The notes under the pieces: generated by a model
Databases searched by the model: none
Told to the model about the DNA's origin: nothing
What the model saw: only the letters and a program-made list of their open reading frames with translations
Assembly (NCBI GenBank): GCA_035610365.1
Contig: CM069432.1
Coordinates: forward strand, 187,907,027-187,971,026
Source of the DNA: Aquatica leii
Lineage: Eukaryota; Arthropoda; Insecta; Coleoptera; Lampyridae
Direction: 5' to 3'
Length of the DNA: 64,000 nt
Part shown: positions 47,489 through 59,323 of the stretch, in pieces
Layout of the letters: each line of letters begins with the position of its first letter
Position numbering within the stretch: position 1 is the first letter of the stretch
Position numbers and translations under genes: made by a program

Positions 47489-47721
47489 ATTTTTGGAGAT
47501 GATGCATTTTTGTGTTCAGAGGTAAGAAATCGTCCAAATTTAAGTAACGACACGGTTTCTTTGGACAATTACCAGGACTATGGGGAAGAGACCTCCTCCC
47601 GGAATAACTGAACCTAATGTACTCCAAAGAACACATCGGATGCTCCAAGACAATAGCACAGTACTCAACAAAAAAGAGAAACTGATTTAACATTGTAGCA
47701 TAGGAATGGCTCAGTTGACCC

Positions 47722-49366
47722 AATAAACGAATGTATGATCTGAATTTAATGTACTGCGGGGCTATTCTGTATATTTTTTAAGTCTAAAGCTAGGTTTGAA
47801 ATTTAGATAATTATACTGCTATTTGAATTACGAAATAAAATTAAAGAATAATTTAATATTTAAAATATACTTGTTATAAAACATATTAAGATCATTTGAC
47901 TTAGTTTGATTAAGTTAGTTTAATTTAAGGTTAATTAAACTGACAAAACCGATTTTATAAAGATTAGCTATCTTTCTTTAACTACCAAAAATAAGTGAAA
48001 TACATATACTATACTATTTTAATTTTATGTTAATTGCTAACGATAGCACGGGAAGAAATATATTTTTTGTGTATTAAGCGATTCTTATTCAATATAACCT
48101 GTTTAGGCGTTGATGATACTGCACAAGAGACATGAGAAACGCAGATAAGCTCGTAATAATCAGATTGTGCGAGAGATCTTTTATAAGTAATTGTCGAAAA
48201 TACTGTACACCTGGGTAAAATGTCACAATTGATGAAATTATGTTAGTACCATTTCGGTAGATGATATAGCTTTCCGCATGTATACATAAAAAAATCTGCC
48301 AGATACGGAATGAAAATACAATATTTGTGTGACTCTTTATTAATTGTCAACTTCGAGACCATAACCGAAGAATGTGGAAAATTCTCGACACAGGTAACAG
48401 AAATATATACAAGGTATTCAAAAGAAGTATAGGTCAGTTTTTCGAAGTATGAAGTTAAAAAGACTATTTAAATAAATAAGTGATGAACGTGTGTGCGAAG
48501 ATAAATAAATAAAATGCCGGTGCTAGTGAAACATAAATACGTCGCGTAAAAAGTGCGGACTAGTGATAGTAATACATAAATTAATGTAAGTGCTTTTCGT
48601 TAGATTTAATTAGTTACGTGTAGTTCTGCGTGTAAATATTTAGTTTATAAATACATTAGTATTAAAATTTGTTACAATACAAACAGACCGCGCAACATAA
48701 CTATAATTGTACCAAGAAAAGAGTAGATACTCTGAACCAACTATTTGTCAACTATTATCGGTTTCTAGTCGCATACGTAGATGGCCAACAGTCATTTACT
48801 TTGCTAATATAAATATAGCAGTTAACGCTGAAACTGTACACTACAAGACAAAATTGATGCCTTCGGAAGACCTTTGGTAAAGCCGTATATTTAACGTCGA
48901 GATATATGCGACCTTCGTAGCGAAAATTAAGAGATGTCAAACTTGGCGGTACACCGCTTCCAACACATTGTTGAGAAACCAAACTAACTAGGAAAGCAAG
49001 ATATTTTTACTGTCCCAGTAATAAAAAAAACTAAAACGAAAATATTTGCCCGAATCACAGAATTGTAATCCGTCAAAATTACATGTAATTTTTCTTTGAT
49101 ATGAAATAGAAATTCAAATGTAAAGTACTCAAAAATGTCATCTGTAAATGTTGCTGTTTTTATTTTTGGGGTATTTTAGAACCCCACCAGAGAATAACCG
49201 TTATTCTATTTTATATTGTCCTGTATATCGAACGGCTGCTTTTGGCGATATACTATATATTAATAAATCAGCAAATCGTATCGAGACGATCGTGCTTCTT
49301 CTACCATGTAAAAAAGAATTCTTTAAGTAAAAAATATATTTTTATAGAATAAATAATTATTTACAT
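47722..49366. other. Intergenic stretch 3' of ENT, nothing assigned
   Basis: AT-rich. The frame at 48755..48982 (minus) and the plus frame at 49148..49330 show no motif. The ENT 3' UTR and polyadenylation signal (AATAAA-like AATAAATAA reading at about 49350 on the minus strand is weak) would lie just left of 49367. Confidence 0.3.
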
Positions 49367-52300
49367 TTACACAAACTTTATAAAAATTAAGCTAAGGCCC
49401 GAACCAGCCGTCAATCCCAGTCCTAAAAATACAGCCATAATAGAAGAAGCCATTTCTCTTTCGTGTTGTTTAACAACTCTAAAAAATTTATTGTAATTCA
49501 TCATCATAATTTATCAACATGGTGACTGACTTACCTAGGTGCGCACATCATATTTAGATTTGCTATATATCCGTTAGACAACGATATTAGAAGTACAATT
49601 ATAATATAATAATAATCATGATTAAAAATTACAGGAAAATTTTGTCTTGGCTGTACGTTGCATAATAATAGTAAGGGAATAAGCGCTATACGAATTATGC
49701 TAAACACCAGTTGCAAAGATGCTTTGCGTGGCTAAATTAACAAACGTTTTCATAAACACATAAGAGTTTTACCAATATTCTTACCCAATGTAAAAGTCCA
49801 GCTAATACTCTGCCAGAGTAGTCTCCACAATTAAATAACAAATACGAGATTACAGGTACAAAATAAATATCTATAAAAGGTATATTTAATACAATAAGAA
49901 CAAGTTACGAACGCTAAAATAGTACCATTCCATTTGTTGCCGTGACCCTTTCCTTCAGATTCGACCAATACCGTTACACCAGGAAACAACGAAAGCGTTA
50001 TAAAAAAGACGAAAAAGGTGGATAATGCGTAAGGCCAAATTTTCTTCATGATCGCCTTATAACTTATCAATTGAGGCCTTACTAATTCATTTTGAAAATC
50101 ATTCAAGCCAACTCCCATTTTATCCGAAATGTGATATTTAAAAAATACAGTTTTTATTAATATCAAATATAAAATTATAGCTATCAATATAATTATATCA
50201 CCAACTAAGAAATAAATAAAAGCGCTGAATATAGACGATACTTCAAACGATAATGCAATAATTTGTACTAAAGCTGTAAATATTGCACCTAATGCTTGGC
50301 CGCTGACTACCGCTGTTATGTATTTTGGCGAAAATTTTCCAATAATACCAAATATACTGCCAGAGAGAATTGCACTCGTAACTAAAAATAATATTCACAA
50401 TAAAAATCATTCGTCGCACATAGTCCTTTTTTACCGTTAAGAAGCACAATGATTGTTATTGTAATAATAAAAAATTGTTCTTGCCCTAAAAACCGCCCTG
50501 TTATGTAAAATACTACATTATACATTTTACTTACAGTCATCGGTATTAATTTTTACAAACGCTGTTGTCACGATAAAAAGAAACAGCATTAAAAGAAAGG
50601 AAGTAATCATACGAGTATTCAATAAAATTCTGAAAAAAAATAGATTATTTAAGTTGATTTTAAAAACACAAAAAATTGTTAAAACGAAATATGATAGTTT
50701 AGACTCACAGGCAAATTATCATTTGTATAGTTTTCACGCATGCTGGAAAAAATGATTTTAATAATTGAATCTACGCAACACAGTTTTAAGGTTTCCCATA
50801 TAAGACGGACATTTATCTATATAAAAGCATTGCGTTTTCAACCTTTACCGTTTTACATTTTTCGGAGAAAGCTTATTATGGTATCTAGAACGTGGAGTTT
50901 TTTACTTTTTTCGTATTAAAAAAGTTAGATAATGTAGAAAAATTCAAAAAAAACAACTAACCGTTCTACCTTCATAATTTACAGTAGTTTACTATTATTT
51001 GCGCACAAGTCTTCAAAAGCAATATTGGCTGAACAGATGGCAATAAGTCAACAACGGCTAGAACAACTGCTACGCAGCATTTGATTAAATTCCAATCAAA
51101 ATGGAGTGACATTTCCTTTGGAAGTCAGGCAATTCTGCACAATCTAAACCACGTTATTCAGGTATAAAAAGAAGAAGACATAAAAGCATTTATTAATGCC
51201 AACAACATTGTGGCAAGAAGCAAAAGATTCGCTAACCACTTAAGAAAAAGCTATGCTACCTTTACGTCGTGCCTTTTATAACAATATACCCGCGTACAAA
51301 ATATTTCGCGAATTATTTTCTTGCAAACCGACAGACATATATGTAGCAACCTTAAGGCTTTACATTCGCGATAACCTGTACAGCCTATACATCATGACGG
51401 TCACAAATTAGACGTAATGTATGGATTATTAAATGGAAAAATTCAGCAAAAAAATATTGCGACAAACTTACGTCTTTTGACAACCTAAGAACATGCACAA
51501 TCTCTTGAAGAATCATTCAAAGAAGTACGTAGAGAGTACAAATCCCAACCTGACTCAAAATCAAGGCTAAGATGTAATTTCTGAATTTTTTAACGCGATC
51601 AGTGGTAATGTAGAAACATACGAATAAACAATACATAATCTCACCACGCGCTGAAGTTGCATACCAAGCGTCATCACATCAACCTCTTCACTAACAACTT
51701 CAACAACAACTAACAACCAAGGTAAGAGTGGTATTTGATGCAAGCTCAAAAAACCATACAGACGTCATTAAATGATACCGAAATTACAAGGCCTGTAGTA
51801 CAGTACACGTTTCCGTAAGCATCAAATTGCGCTTATTGGAGATAGAAAAGACCGATAGACAATTTCTCATTAAACCTTTCTTACGAAAATTTGATTTAAT
51901 TTTTTGGAGGAATAATTTTTCCGCTCCCATTCCCTATTGAAAATTTCATATAAAATTCACATTAAAGCCAATAAAAAACCTATATGCAATAAGATAAAAA
52001 CATATAACTAGTCTATTGGTATATAGTATGTACCTATAAGCAATTTAAGGAATGATTTAGTTGTGAACAAAACCAACAGAAACCATTACATAGAACATAT
52101 GAAATTCCAAATAAGAATAACATATTGATTTTCTATATGCAAATGCCTTCAGAGTTAAGTAAACACGCATGCGTCTACTTGTTCTGATATCAAAAAGCTA
52201 TCTTGTGTGTCAACGTTCTGTGTTTAGTAATTAGGTATTTATTTTTATAGTCTAATTATTACTTATTATTATTATTTAGATAATAATAATTAGCCGCTGT

Positions 52301-55300
52301 AATTATAGTAAAAAAATTCCTGGAAATGTGTTTAAAATCGATGTTCTAGACTAGAATAAGCTCCAAAATGTATACGTATGCTAAATTTATCGTCGATCAT
52401 ATAAACGATATTAATAAGCTCAACTATTATAACTATTATAAACTTTGTGTTTTATTAATTAGCAGTAAGTCAATTAACGTTACTTAATTTTTTGAGATTA
52501 TAAATTAGTAATTGAAGTTTAGATACCTCAGAAGAAATCTTTAAGTCAGTTGAGGAGTCTCGGGTTAAAGTTGTAATTGCACTTAGAATCATACTTGTAA
52601 GTATATTGATTACCACATAAAAACTAATAAAACAACTTATGGTTTACATGTGCTATTCTACAGCCTGCAAATACAGTATGTGGATTTCCAAATAGAAGCA
52701 TAATCTGTTCTATTTGCATTTCCAAATTGATTATTATATGTTCTGTATATGCAATAACTGTTTCAAATTCGAGATACAAAACATATAGAGGCAAATAAAT
52801 TTTTTTTTATTGGTTTCTATATGAAATTTACAACACGTTAACGCATATTCTTAACTTTAAGCAACATATTTGTTAAGTATTTTACGGGTAATTCTTTCTC
52901 AGAATAAGTACATAATATTTTACCTGCGCTATTGTATACTACATGCCACAATATAACTTGCTATTTCTTTTTCGTAATCCCTATTATTAACAAAATTGAA
53001 TATTCAATGCAAATACCTAATGTTTTTTGAAATAATATTGAATTATTCGAACAAATAAGGTTGTAGTCAACTTAAAAATTTGCACAACTTTCATTGCAAA
53101 AGTAGACATAAACATTTAGTTAGTTTTTTTAGCACATATTTATCCTAACCCTAGTTATAGCTAATAAATTAATACTTAAAAACCATCCAGCAATTTTAAA
53201 TGTAAACACGGATTCAAAATAATTATGAACAAGAATTGACACTTGGAAATTCTTATTGCACCGTTATTTATAAACTCTGATAAGCTTAATTACATATTTA
53301 CTGTTAAGAATTTCAAAAAAAAGTAATAATTGTTTAACTAACACATGTACCCTAATTAGATAAACAGTATAACGTATAACATAATGTAATCATTTTTAAA
53401 CTACGTTTTTATTAATATTTATTGGCAAATTTTTTGTATTATTAGATACAGCAATAATGCATAAATTAAAAAAATGGTATAACTAATTTGATTCAGACTT
53501 TAAATTATATTATGACTGCTAAAATAATGATACTAAATAACGTTTAACCTCAAATAATACAGATAACTGAAGTATCGTGTAATACGGGTTTTAAAAACAT
53601 GACCAATACAAAAATTATAATCAAGTATAATGAGTTTTTGTAATAAGGGGCTGAACTATTTCTGTTTTGTGAACAGAAAATAGTGGTAGTTATTTGATCA
53701 TCAAATGTTTACAATATTTAGTTGACTTTCCTATCAGTTTCCACAAATCCCTAATATACTAAAGACGTCACTTTACATGCATGACATTCTAACAGGTGAC
53801 GATACCGTGCAGGAAGTTTTCCAAATTCGTTATCAACTTATTGCCATTTTAGGCAAAGCAGGATTTCCGATTAAGAAATTCTTGTCAGACAATTATGAAT
53901 TAGTTTTATTTTCTAGTCATTCGAATTCATTTTTTACTGCGTACCGGTTACAATAATGTTAATATTAATGATAGTGTTAAGATGTTAATAGTAATGTTAA
54001 TGTTGGTCACAATCATGTTAACCAAACTTTACAATTCGCGGTGTAATATGGAAGGAGCTACATCCCTTCACAACCACAACACAAATAATTTAAGTCACAC
54101 GAATCGCATGCGCGAGAAATCACATTTATATTTTGTTAGTGGCGATATTAAGTAATCCAGAAACATTCTGGACTGTTAAAATGTTCAACTAACATTACTA
54201 TTACCATTAACATCATTATGACAGACCAGTAAAAACATGTTCACAAAAATACACAGAAAAAAAAACCTTGGCTCTTGGTCTTTTGGAACCACTAATTAGG
54301 TTAGAACTATTTGATACCTTTCGGTTTCAGTGACGAATGGTCAAAATGTATTTTTTCACTTTGTATTTTAAATTCTTGTAAAATATATCGATGTATTATT
54401 CTTCGCGATTAAAATTTTTATAGAATTAATAAGTTTTTCAGCTGCTAGTTCTGTGGCTTACGGTGCGTGCCTCTATCTCAGATGTATGCCGAAAAACAAA
54501 TTTTTAACACACCTAGTCTGTTCTAAGTCTAGAGTAGCACCTCTATATAGAGTGACAATCCCATGTTTCGAGTTATGTGAGGCGGTAGTTTTAGCCGAAC
54601 TTATGAAAAAAGTAATCTGAACTTACGAAAAAAGTGATCTATTTATTGTCTAGTAATTTTAAACGAGTTTTATATTTTACTGTCTACTATTGTGTTGCAT
54701 TGGATTCATACTAGCAAATATAAAATTTTTGTTGTTAACAGAATAGCTGTTCCAGAACTTCAATATAGAATAAAATGGTTTTCTCGGTTACCTGAGCTAT
54801 TAAAATTTGGAGTTGTGGTAATTATTAAAGAAGACAACCTGCTACCGTTACGATGGTGTATAGATCGCGTCGTCGAAGTTCATCGATCAGCAGATGACAT
54901 CGTACGAGTAGCAACTTTACAATTAAGTATCCAACAAAAATACAATTAAACGTGCTATTCATAAACTTTGTGTTTTGCCAAATGTTGACAAAAATTAAAG
55001 AATTAAAAGAAGAAATAAAGAAGTGATTTGTTTGCATATCTGTTCACTTTAGTTTATTTATAATTACTTCAATTGTTTAAAACGTTTATGTCTTGTTCTA
55101 CAATCTATGCATTTAAAATCTACGATTTTAAGGCGGGAAATAATTCGAATATTTTAAGTTATAATTTTTGATGAGTTTGCGCACGCCGCATAATGTAGAG
55201 AGAAGGATTTCTTAATGTAAAATACAAAGTGACTTCAAGTTATTAACTTTACTAAAAGAACGACAAGGCAGTACACGCTGCAATAGTTCATAACAGTATA

Positions 55301-58300
55301 TAATTCATGTGAAAAAACCCTTTAGTATATGTTAAGGCAAAAACTGCGCTTGTCCGTATTAGAACGCAAAGGATGTCAGTGTTGTAAAAAACGACCACTT
55401 CCCTTTCGGTCTTCGATGCATTCATTAGGCGAAAATTAAATTTATTGTTTTGTGTTAATGGTATTTATCTTGTATAAATTGTGTAAATTCGTAAATACTA
55501 AAATAAACGCTAAGTGTACATATGAATCCAGTTTACTTCTCATTTATTCACTCAAGAACGCTACAACAGCAACAAAAAAAATATTATTCGTTAATGTGCC
55601 ACGCGGTGCATAAAGTGCAAAAAAGTTAAAAACGAAGCGATTCATCCAAATCAATTCCTCAACAGTATAAAATAAGTGACTTCTTACTTCTCCGAGAAAG
55701 AAACGTTAAGCTTACACAGATATATACCGGGTTAGGTAAATGTATGGAAACATCGACATATCTTTTGAACCAAGCATTTAAGGAATTTGAAAAAGCAATT
55801 TTAACCGTGATCTGATTATTAGTTATTGCGTAATGAACAGTTGCTTACGTTTTTTAAATGCGAACGTATTGTTTTTATCTATAAATTAAAATAGTGCATA
55901 CAATATACAAGTATTTAAACGCACCTGTCTGGTTCGTTATTTATTATAATAACGCACAAATAGAAATGCAGGTAAGAGATGGATCTTGCTGAGAACATTA
56001 GGACCTACTTAAATAATAAATAACCAACGCAACATAATTTAATGACATAGATCAATCATATTTAAAGATAAAAACAATACGTTCCCATTTAAAAAACAAA
56101 AGAAATTGTCTGTTACATAATAACTAATAATCAGATCACGGCCAAAATTGCCTTTTCAAATTCCTTAAGTAACGCAATTTAAAATTCACATTTCATTATT
56201 TCGGTAACATGCTGGGTTTAAAAGATATGAAGATGTTTCCATACATTTGCCTAACCTGATATATATATATATTTTTTTTAAATAAAAGGTAAGCACAATG
56301 ACATAATATCCAGCAAACAACAAGGAAGATATTAACACACAATTATTCAAGATAAAAAAATAGGTAGAGAATTCAAAGCAACTGCGAAAAGAACTATAAA
56401 GAAATAAGATTTCAGGAATTGACGCAAATTATTAGCAAAGTAGAAGAAAATGGAAGAAACTGTCCGACGATCCTAAAAAAGACATATGAAGAGAGGGGTA
56501 TAAATTGATGACTAAAAACCTAAAGATAAAACCTGCACCCTAGCCTTTAAGTTTAAAAATGAAAAAAAGAAATAAAAAAAAACAGTTTCCAACACGACCA
56601 GATTCATAAAAGAAAGAAAAACTGACAGTCAACGAATGCCCACAAATCAAGATAAAAGAACTTACGGAAGCCTCTCACAAGATAAAAAAAAAGACAAATA
56701 TAAGCCGATCTGCTTGCCAGACACACTAGGAAAATTGTAGTAAAGATCAATTATAAAAGAAAAACTAATACTAGAACTAGAAGAAAAAAGCATCTATTCA
56801 AGTTCTACAAAGGGAGATCTTCAATTCAAGCCCTAGAATATGCGACAAACGAAATTGAAAAAGCACGTAGCAGTAACGAAGTAACGTAGCGTAACAGAGT
56901 AGCAGTAATATGATTAGCCATTGAGAACGCATTCAATACAGCAATGTGGGGCATTATTGTACGAAAGTTCAAATCAGTACGTAATAAACACCGTGGAAAA
57001 CTATTTTAGTAGAGAAGCATTAAATATAGAAAAACATCATCGATATGACGGTAGGAGATATTGTTGTATCTAAAATGGAAAATATAGAATGCCTAAAGCA
57101 AACAGTAAACACAACTCTAGCAGTAATCGCGCACTGGATGGAACAAAATAAACAACTACAAAAAAACAGAAGCGACGATAATGAGAAAAGAGAAGAAATG
57201 CAAAATTTTGGGTAGGCGACAACTTAAACTTCAACAAACACGTAAAAAAACAGTGCTGGTAGAGGTAACACATTCAATACTATACGGTGCTCCCATCTGG
57301 GGAACAGTCTTGAGAATTCAAAAATGCACAAACATGTAGAAAGTGCCAAAGAAGACGGCTATTATGAGTGGCAACAGCATATAGGTCTGTTTCCACAGGG
57401 AATTGCAAGTAGTGGCTGGGTTTCCTCCAACAGACTTCATACTCTCAGAGAAAATATAAATAAAATGCAAAAAAGATTTTGTCAGTTATACAGTTAGCAA
57501 GAAAACAACTTATAAATAAATGGCAGAAAAGATAGGACTCTATACTACAGAAGGTGGGCAATGAGCCAAAACATTAACATGGGTATACTGCAGACACAAA
57601 AAACTATATTATTATTTAACTCAATCTGACAAACCCGTGGCCCGTATATACTTTAAAAATTAAAAAATTCTAAGCACGTAAGATGCATATACTGCGGAGA
57701 CAGAGACACTGTGGAAAACATGATAACTGAATACCACAGATGAGAAAACAATAGAAGTGGAATAATAGAAATCGCCTGAAGACTGTGCAAGAATGAAAGG
57801 TGTAATAAATAAAATGATAAACAACATTAAACGCTGAACACAAATACACTCACGCATAATAAATATAATGATAGGAAAAGAAGAAGGAATTATGAATTAA
57901 AAGGACAAAAAAAATGGCTATGCAAACAGTATTGATATCGATCCGGCGATTCCGACACGGGACGACAAAGCACAGGAGTTTTTAGATTAAGAGCTCCCTA
58001 GAAAGAAAAAGGGTGTCTCATACCCTCTCAGAATGAGAGGTGCCTATAAAAGCTTTTCTCCTCCCCTAAAAAGTTTTTTTAAGACATTCAAAACGAAATA
58101 AAAAAATAATAAGTATAGTAAGATAAATCAAAATGATAGTTAGACAAGTAACTCTGTAATTAATGAAGTGGTAATTTGTTTTTAAACAAAATACATTATT
58201 AGTGATAACAACATACGTATATGTATAATTGTTGTAATCAGTGGTCGTGAACTTAGCATGTGCAAAATGATCTCATGATTGGCAATATTGTAGCGTCTTG

Positions 58301-58836
58301 TTTAAATACAGTTAAAAAAATGTGATTTGATGTGCTATATTATACCCCTTCTTAAATGATATGATTAATTTATTTACTTAAATATCATACCTTTTATTAA
58401 GTACCACATTTAACATTAAAAATATGGTACCAGGAACGTTAGAAGCGATGCTGATGTATGAAGTAAAATTAGTTTGCAAAGATGTTCGTTTTGGTGGTGG
58501 CAAAAAAAAGTTGAGATGATTATTAGGATCCCGAAACTTAAACATCCAATACTAAAATTATTGTAATTCAATATACATTATTACTGAATAATCGATACTT
58601 ACATCATGTGCAGTAATGAAGAAGTTCCATGGTATTAACGTTGTCATTCCTAAGAAATAAAAAATAAAAAAGGCGACCAAATATTTATCTTTAGGTTCTT
58701 GTGCTTTAAAAAGCGGCTCTTCATCTTTAACAACAATAATATGATCTTCATTAATGGCATTGTCGATTCGTATTTCATCTTCATCAGTATCAGAGCTTAT
58801 AGGATCTAATAAAGGTTTGTTATTTGTTCTTTCCAT
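49367..58836 (-). CDS. Equilibrative nucleoside transporter (SLC29/ENT family), eight exons
   Basis: Minus-strand exons are 58836-58603, 58551-58391, 50629-50535, 50485-50435, 50381-49926, 49870-49785, 49731-49535 and 49478-49367. They sum to 1392 nt (463 codons plus stop), all phases agree and all introns are GT-AG. ENT landmarks appear in order: PKDKYLVAFFIFYFLGMTTL and IPWNFF in TM1; NFTSYISIASNVPGT in TM2; VTSAILSGSIFGIIGKFSP and VVSGQALGAIF; the intracellular loop; LFPGVTV in TM7; NCGDYSGRVLAGLLHW in TM8; IPLLLLCNVQPR; SNGYIANLNMMCAPR; and the MASSIMAVFLGLGLTAGSGL tail. The acidic N-terminus (DTDEDE, KDEEPLF) is cytosolic. The family moves nucleosides down their gradient across the plasma membrane. 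Seven introns are 49-56 bp except one of 7761 bp (50630..58390). I cannot tell which insect ENT paralogue this is. Confidence 0.93.
50960..54949 (+). mobile_element. BEL/Pao retrotransposon relic in the ENT intron
   Basis: Old, heavily decayed and in several separated parts. A gag-like stretch (about 51000-51560) is weak. A reverse-transcriptase part at about 53763-53915 reads MHDILTGDDTVQEVFQIRYQ, the BEL/Pao form of the Asp-Asp motif region. The C-terminal pol part at 54692-54949 reads IIKEDNLLPLRWCIDRVVEV with VRVATLQLS, the hallmark end of BEL/Pao pol. No LTRs are identified. It has many breaks. It lies in sense orientation on the plus strand, antisense to ENT. Confidence 0.7.
51600..53762. 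other. Non-coding part of the ENT intron between retro-relic parts
   Basis: AT-rich sequence with no recognised domain. It may be degraded BEL/Pao interior or later insertions. Confidence 0.25.
55726..56260. mobile_element. MITE-like element with inverted ends in the ENT intron
   Basis: ACCGGGTTAGGTAAATGTAT... (left) and its inverse ...ATACATTTGCCTAACCTG (right) begin an imperfect inverted match of about 120-170 bp that also includes GAATTTGAAAAAGCAATTTT and GTGATCTGATTATTAG. It is embedded in TA-rich flanks. No coding content. Confidence 0.7.
56380..58085 (+). pseudogene. R1/Jockey-type LINE relic (RT to 3' end)
   Basis: Decayed plus-strand blocks in LINE order. YKPICLPDTLGKL near 56702-56740 is the RPICLL...GKLxE RT motif. 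LAIENAFNTAMW near 56915-56950 is the D-x-x-NAFNT catalytic region. LYGAPIWGTVL near 57275-57305 and LQVVAGFPPTDFI near 57405-57440 are the thumb/C-terminal motifs, and AYTAETETLWKT near 57690 belongs to the CCHC-like 3' part. The tail includes a GVF...LPRKKKG-type ending near 57980-58020 and a 3' end in A-rich sequence near 58085. It has many stops and frame changes, and is antisense to ENT. Confidence 0.7.
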
Positions 58837-59323
58837 TTTAAAGTCTGACTAAACTTAAGTGAGATTCTTCGTTTGTATCAACATTTTCTTGATTATAAAG
58901 AAACTTTGTCCTTCGGTGTGAATCAACTTCATTGGTGTGCAGAAGTTATTAAACAAAACTCGAATATATACAGATTACTTTATGTTTATAATATTATCGT
59001 GTGTTATCAACGCCACTGGAAATTATTTTCATATCCATATGTTATCAATTTTTAAAACAGTTTTGTTTTTACAGTAATCTGTTGCGTGTAATTGACAGCT
59101 AAAAGTTAAAAAACCTACTGTGTATTTTGGGTTGCGCACGCGTCAGGCGTTATGGATCAATATCAAACGCATACAATTTTTGCAGTACGCTGTAAAACAA
59201 CCGCATTAAATCAATTTAATATTTCGTGTGGGGGATAAAATAGTCGTCAGAACGCCTAGCAAAGTGTACCCAAGTCCTGGCACGGCCCATAACGTTTGGG
59301 CCTTGCCGCAAACTTCTTGTAGT
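58837..59323. promoter_or_regulatory. Probable shared 5' region of divergent ENT and Patsas
   Basis: The two translation starts face away from each other 487 bp apart, so both promoters must lie here unless upstream non-coding exons exist. The stretch is less AT-rich toward Patsas (CG-containing runs near 59130-59320). I saw no convincing TATA box or initiator that I would assign to one gene. Confidence 0.4.

Larger units (their letters stand above)
45034..47721 (+). mobile_element. Pogo-like element, limits tentative
   Basis: GGGTAGACTGGGGACAGTTG at 45034 follows a TA. A degenerate inverse (CAGTTGACCC) ends near 47721, giving about 2.06 kb once the inserted hAT copy is removed, a normal pogo size. 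The right TA is not preserved. The transposase relic lies between. Confidence 0.5.

Noticed and set aside
54000-54230. Repeated GTTAA-T motifs as a separate inverted-end element in the BEL/Pao relic
   Set aside because: Inverse pairing is short and degenerate, and the stretch is low-complexity; not enough to call.
59228-59323. Upstream extension of Patsas exon 1 from a GTG at 59228
   Set aside because: GTG is an unlikely start here and no in-frame ATG precedes 59324; the extension is more likely 5' UTR.
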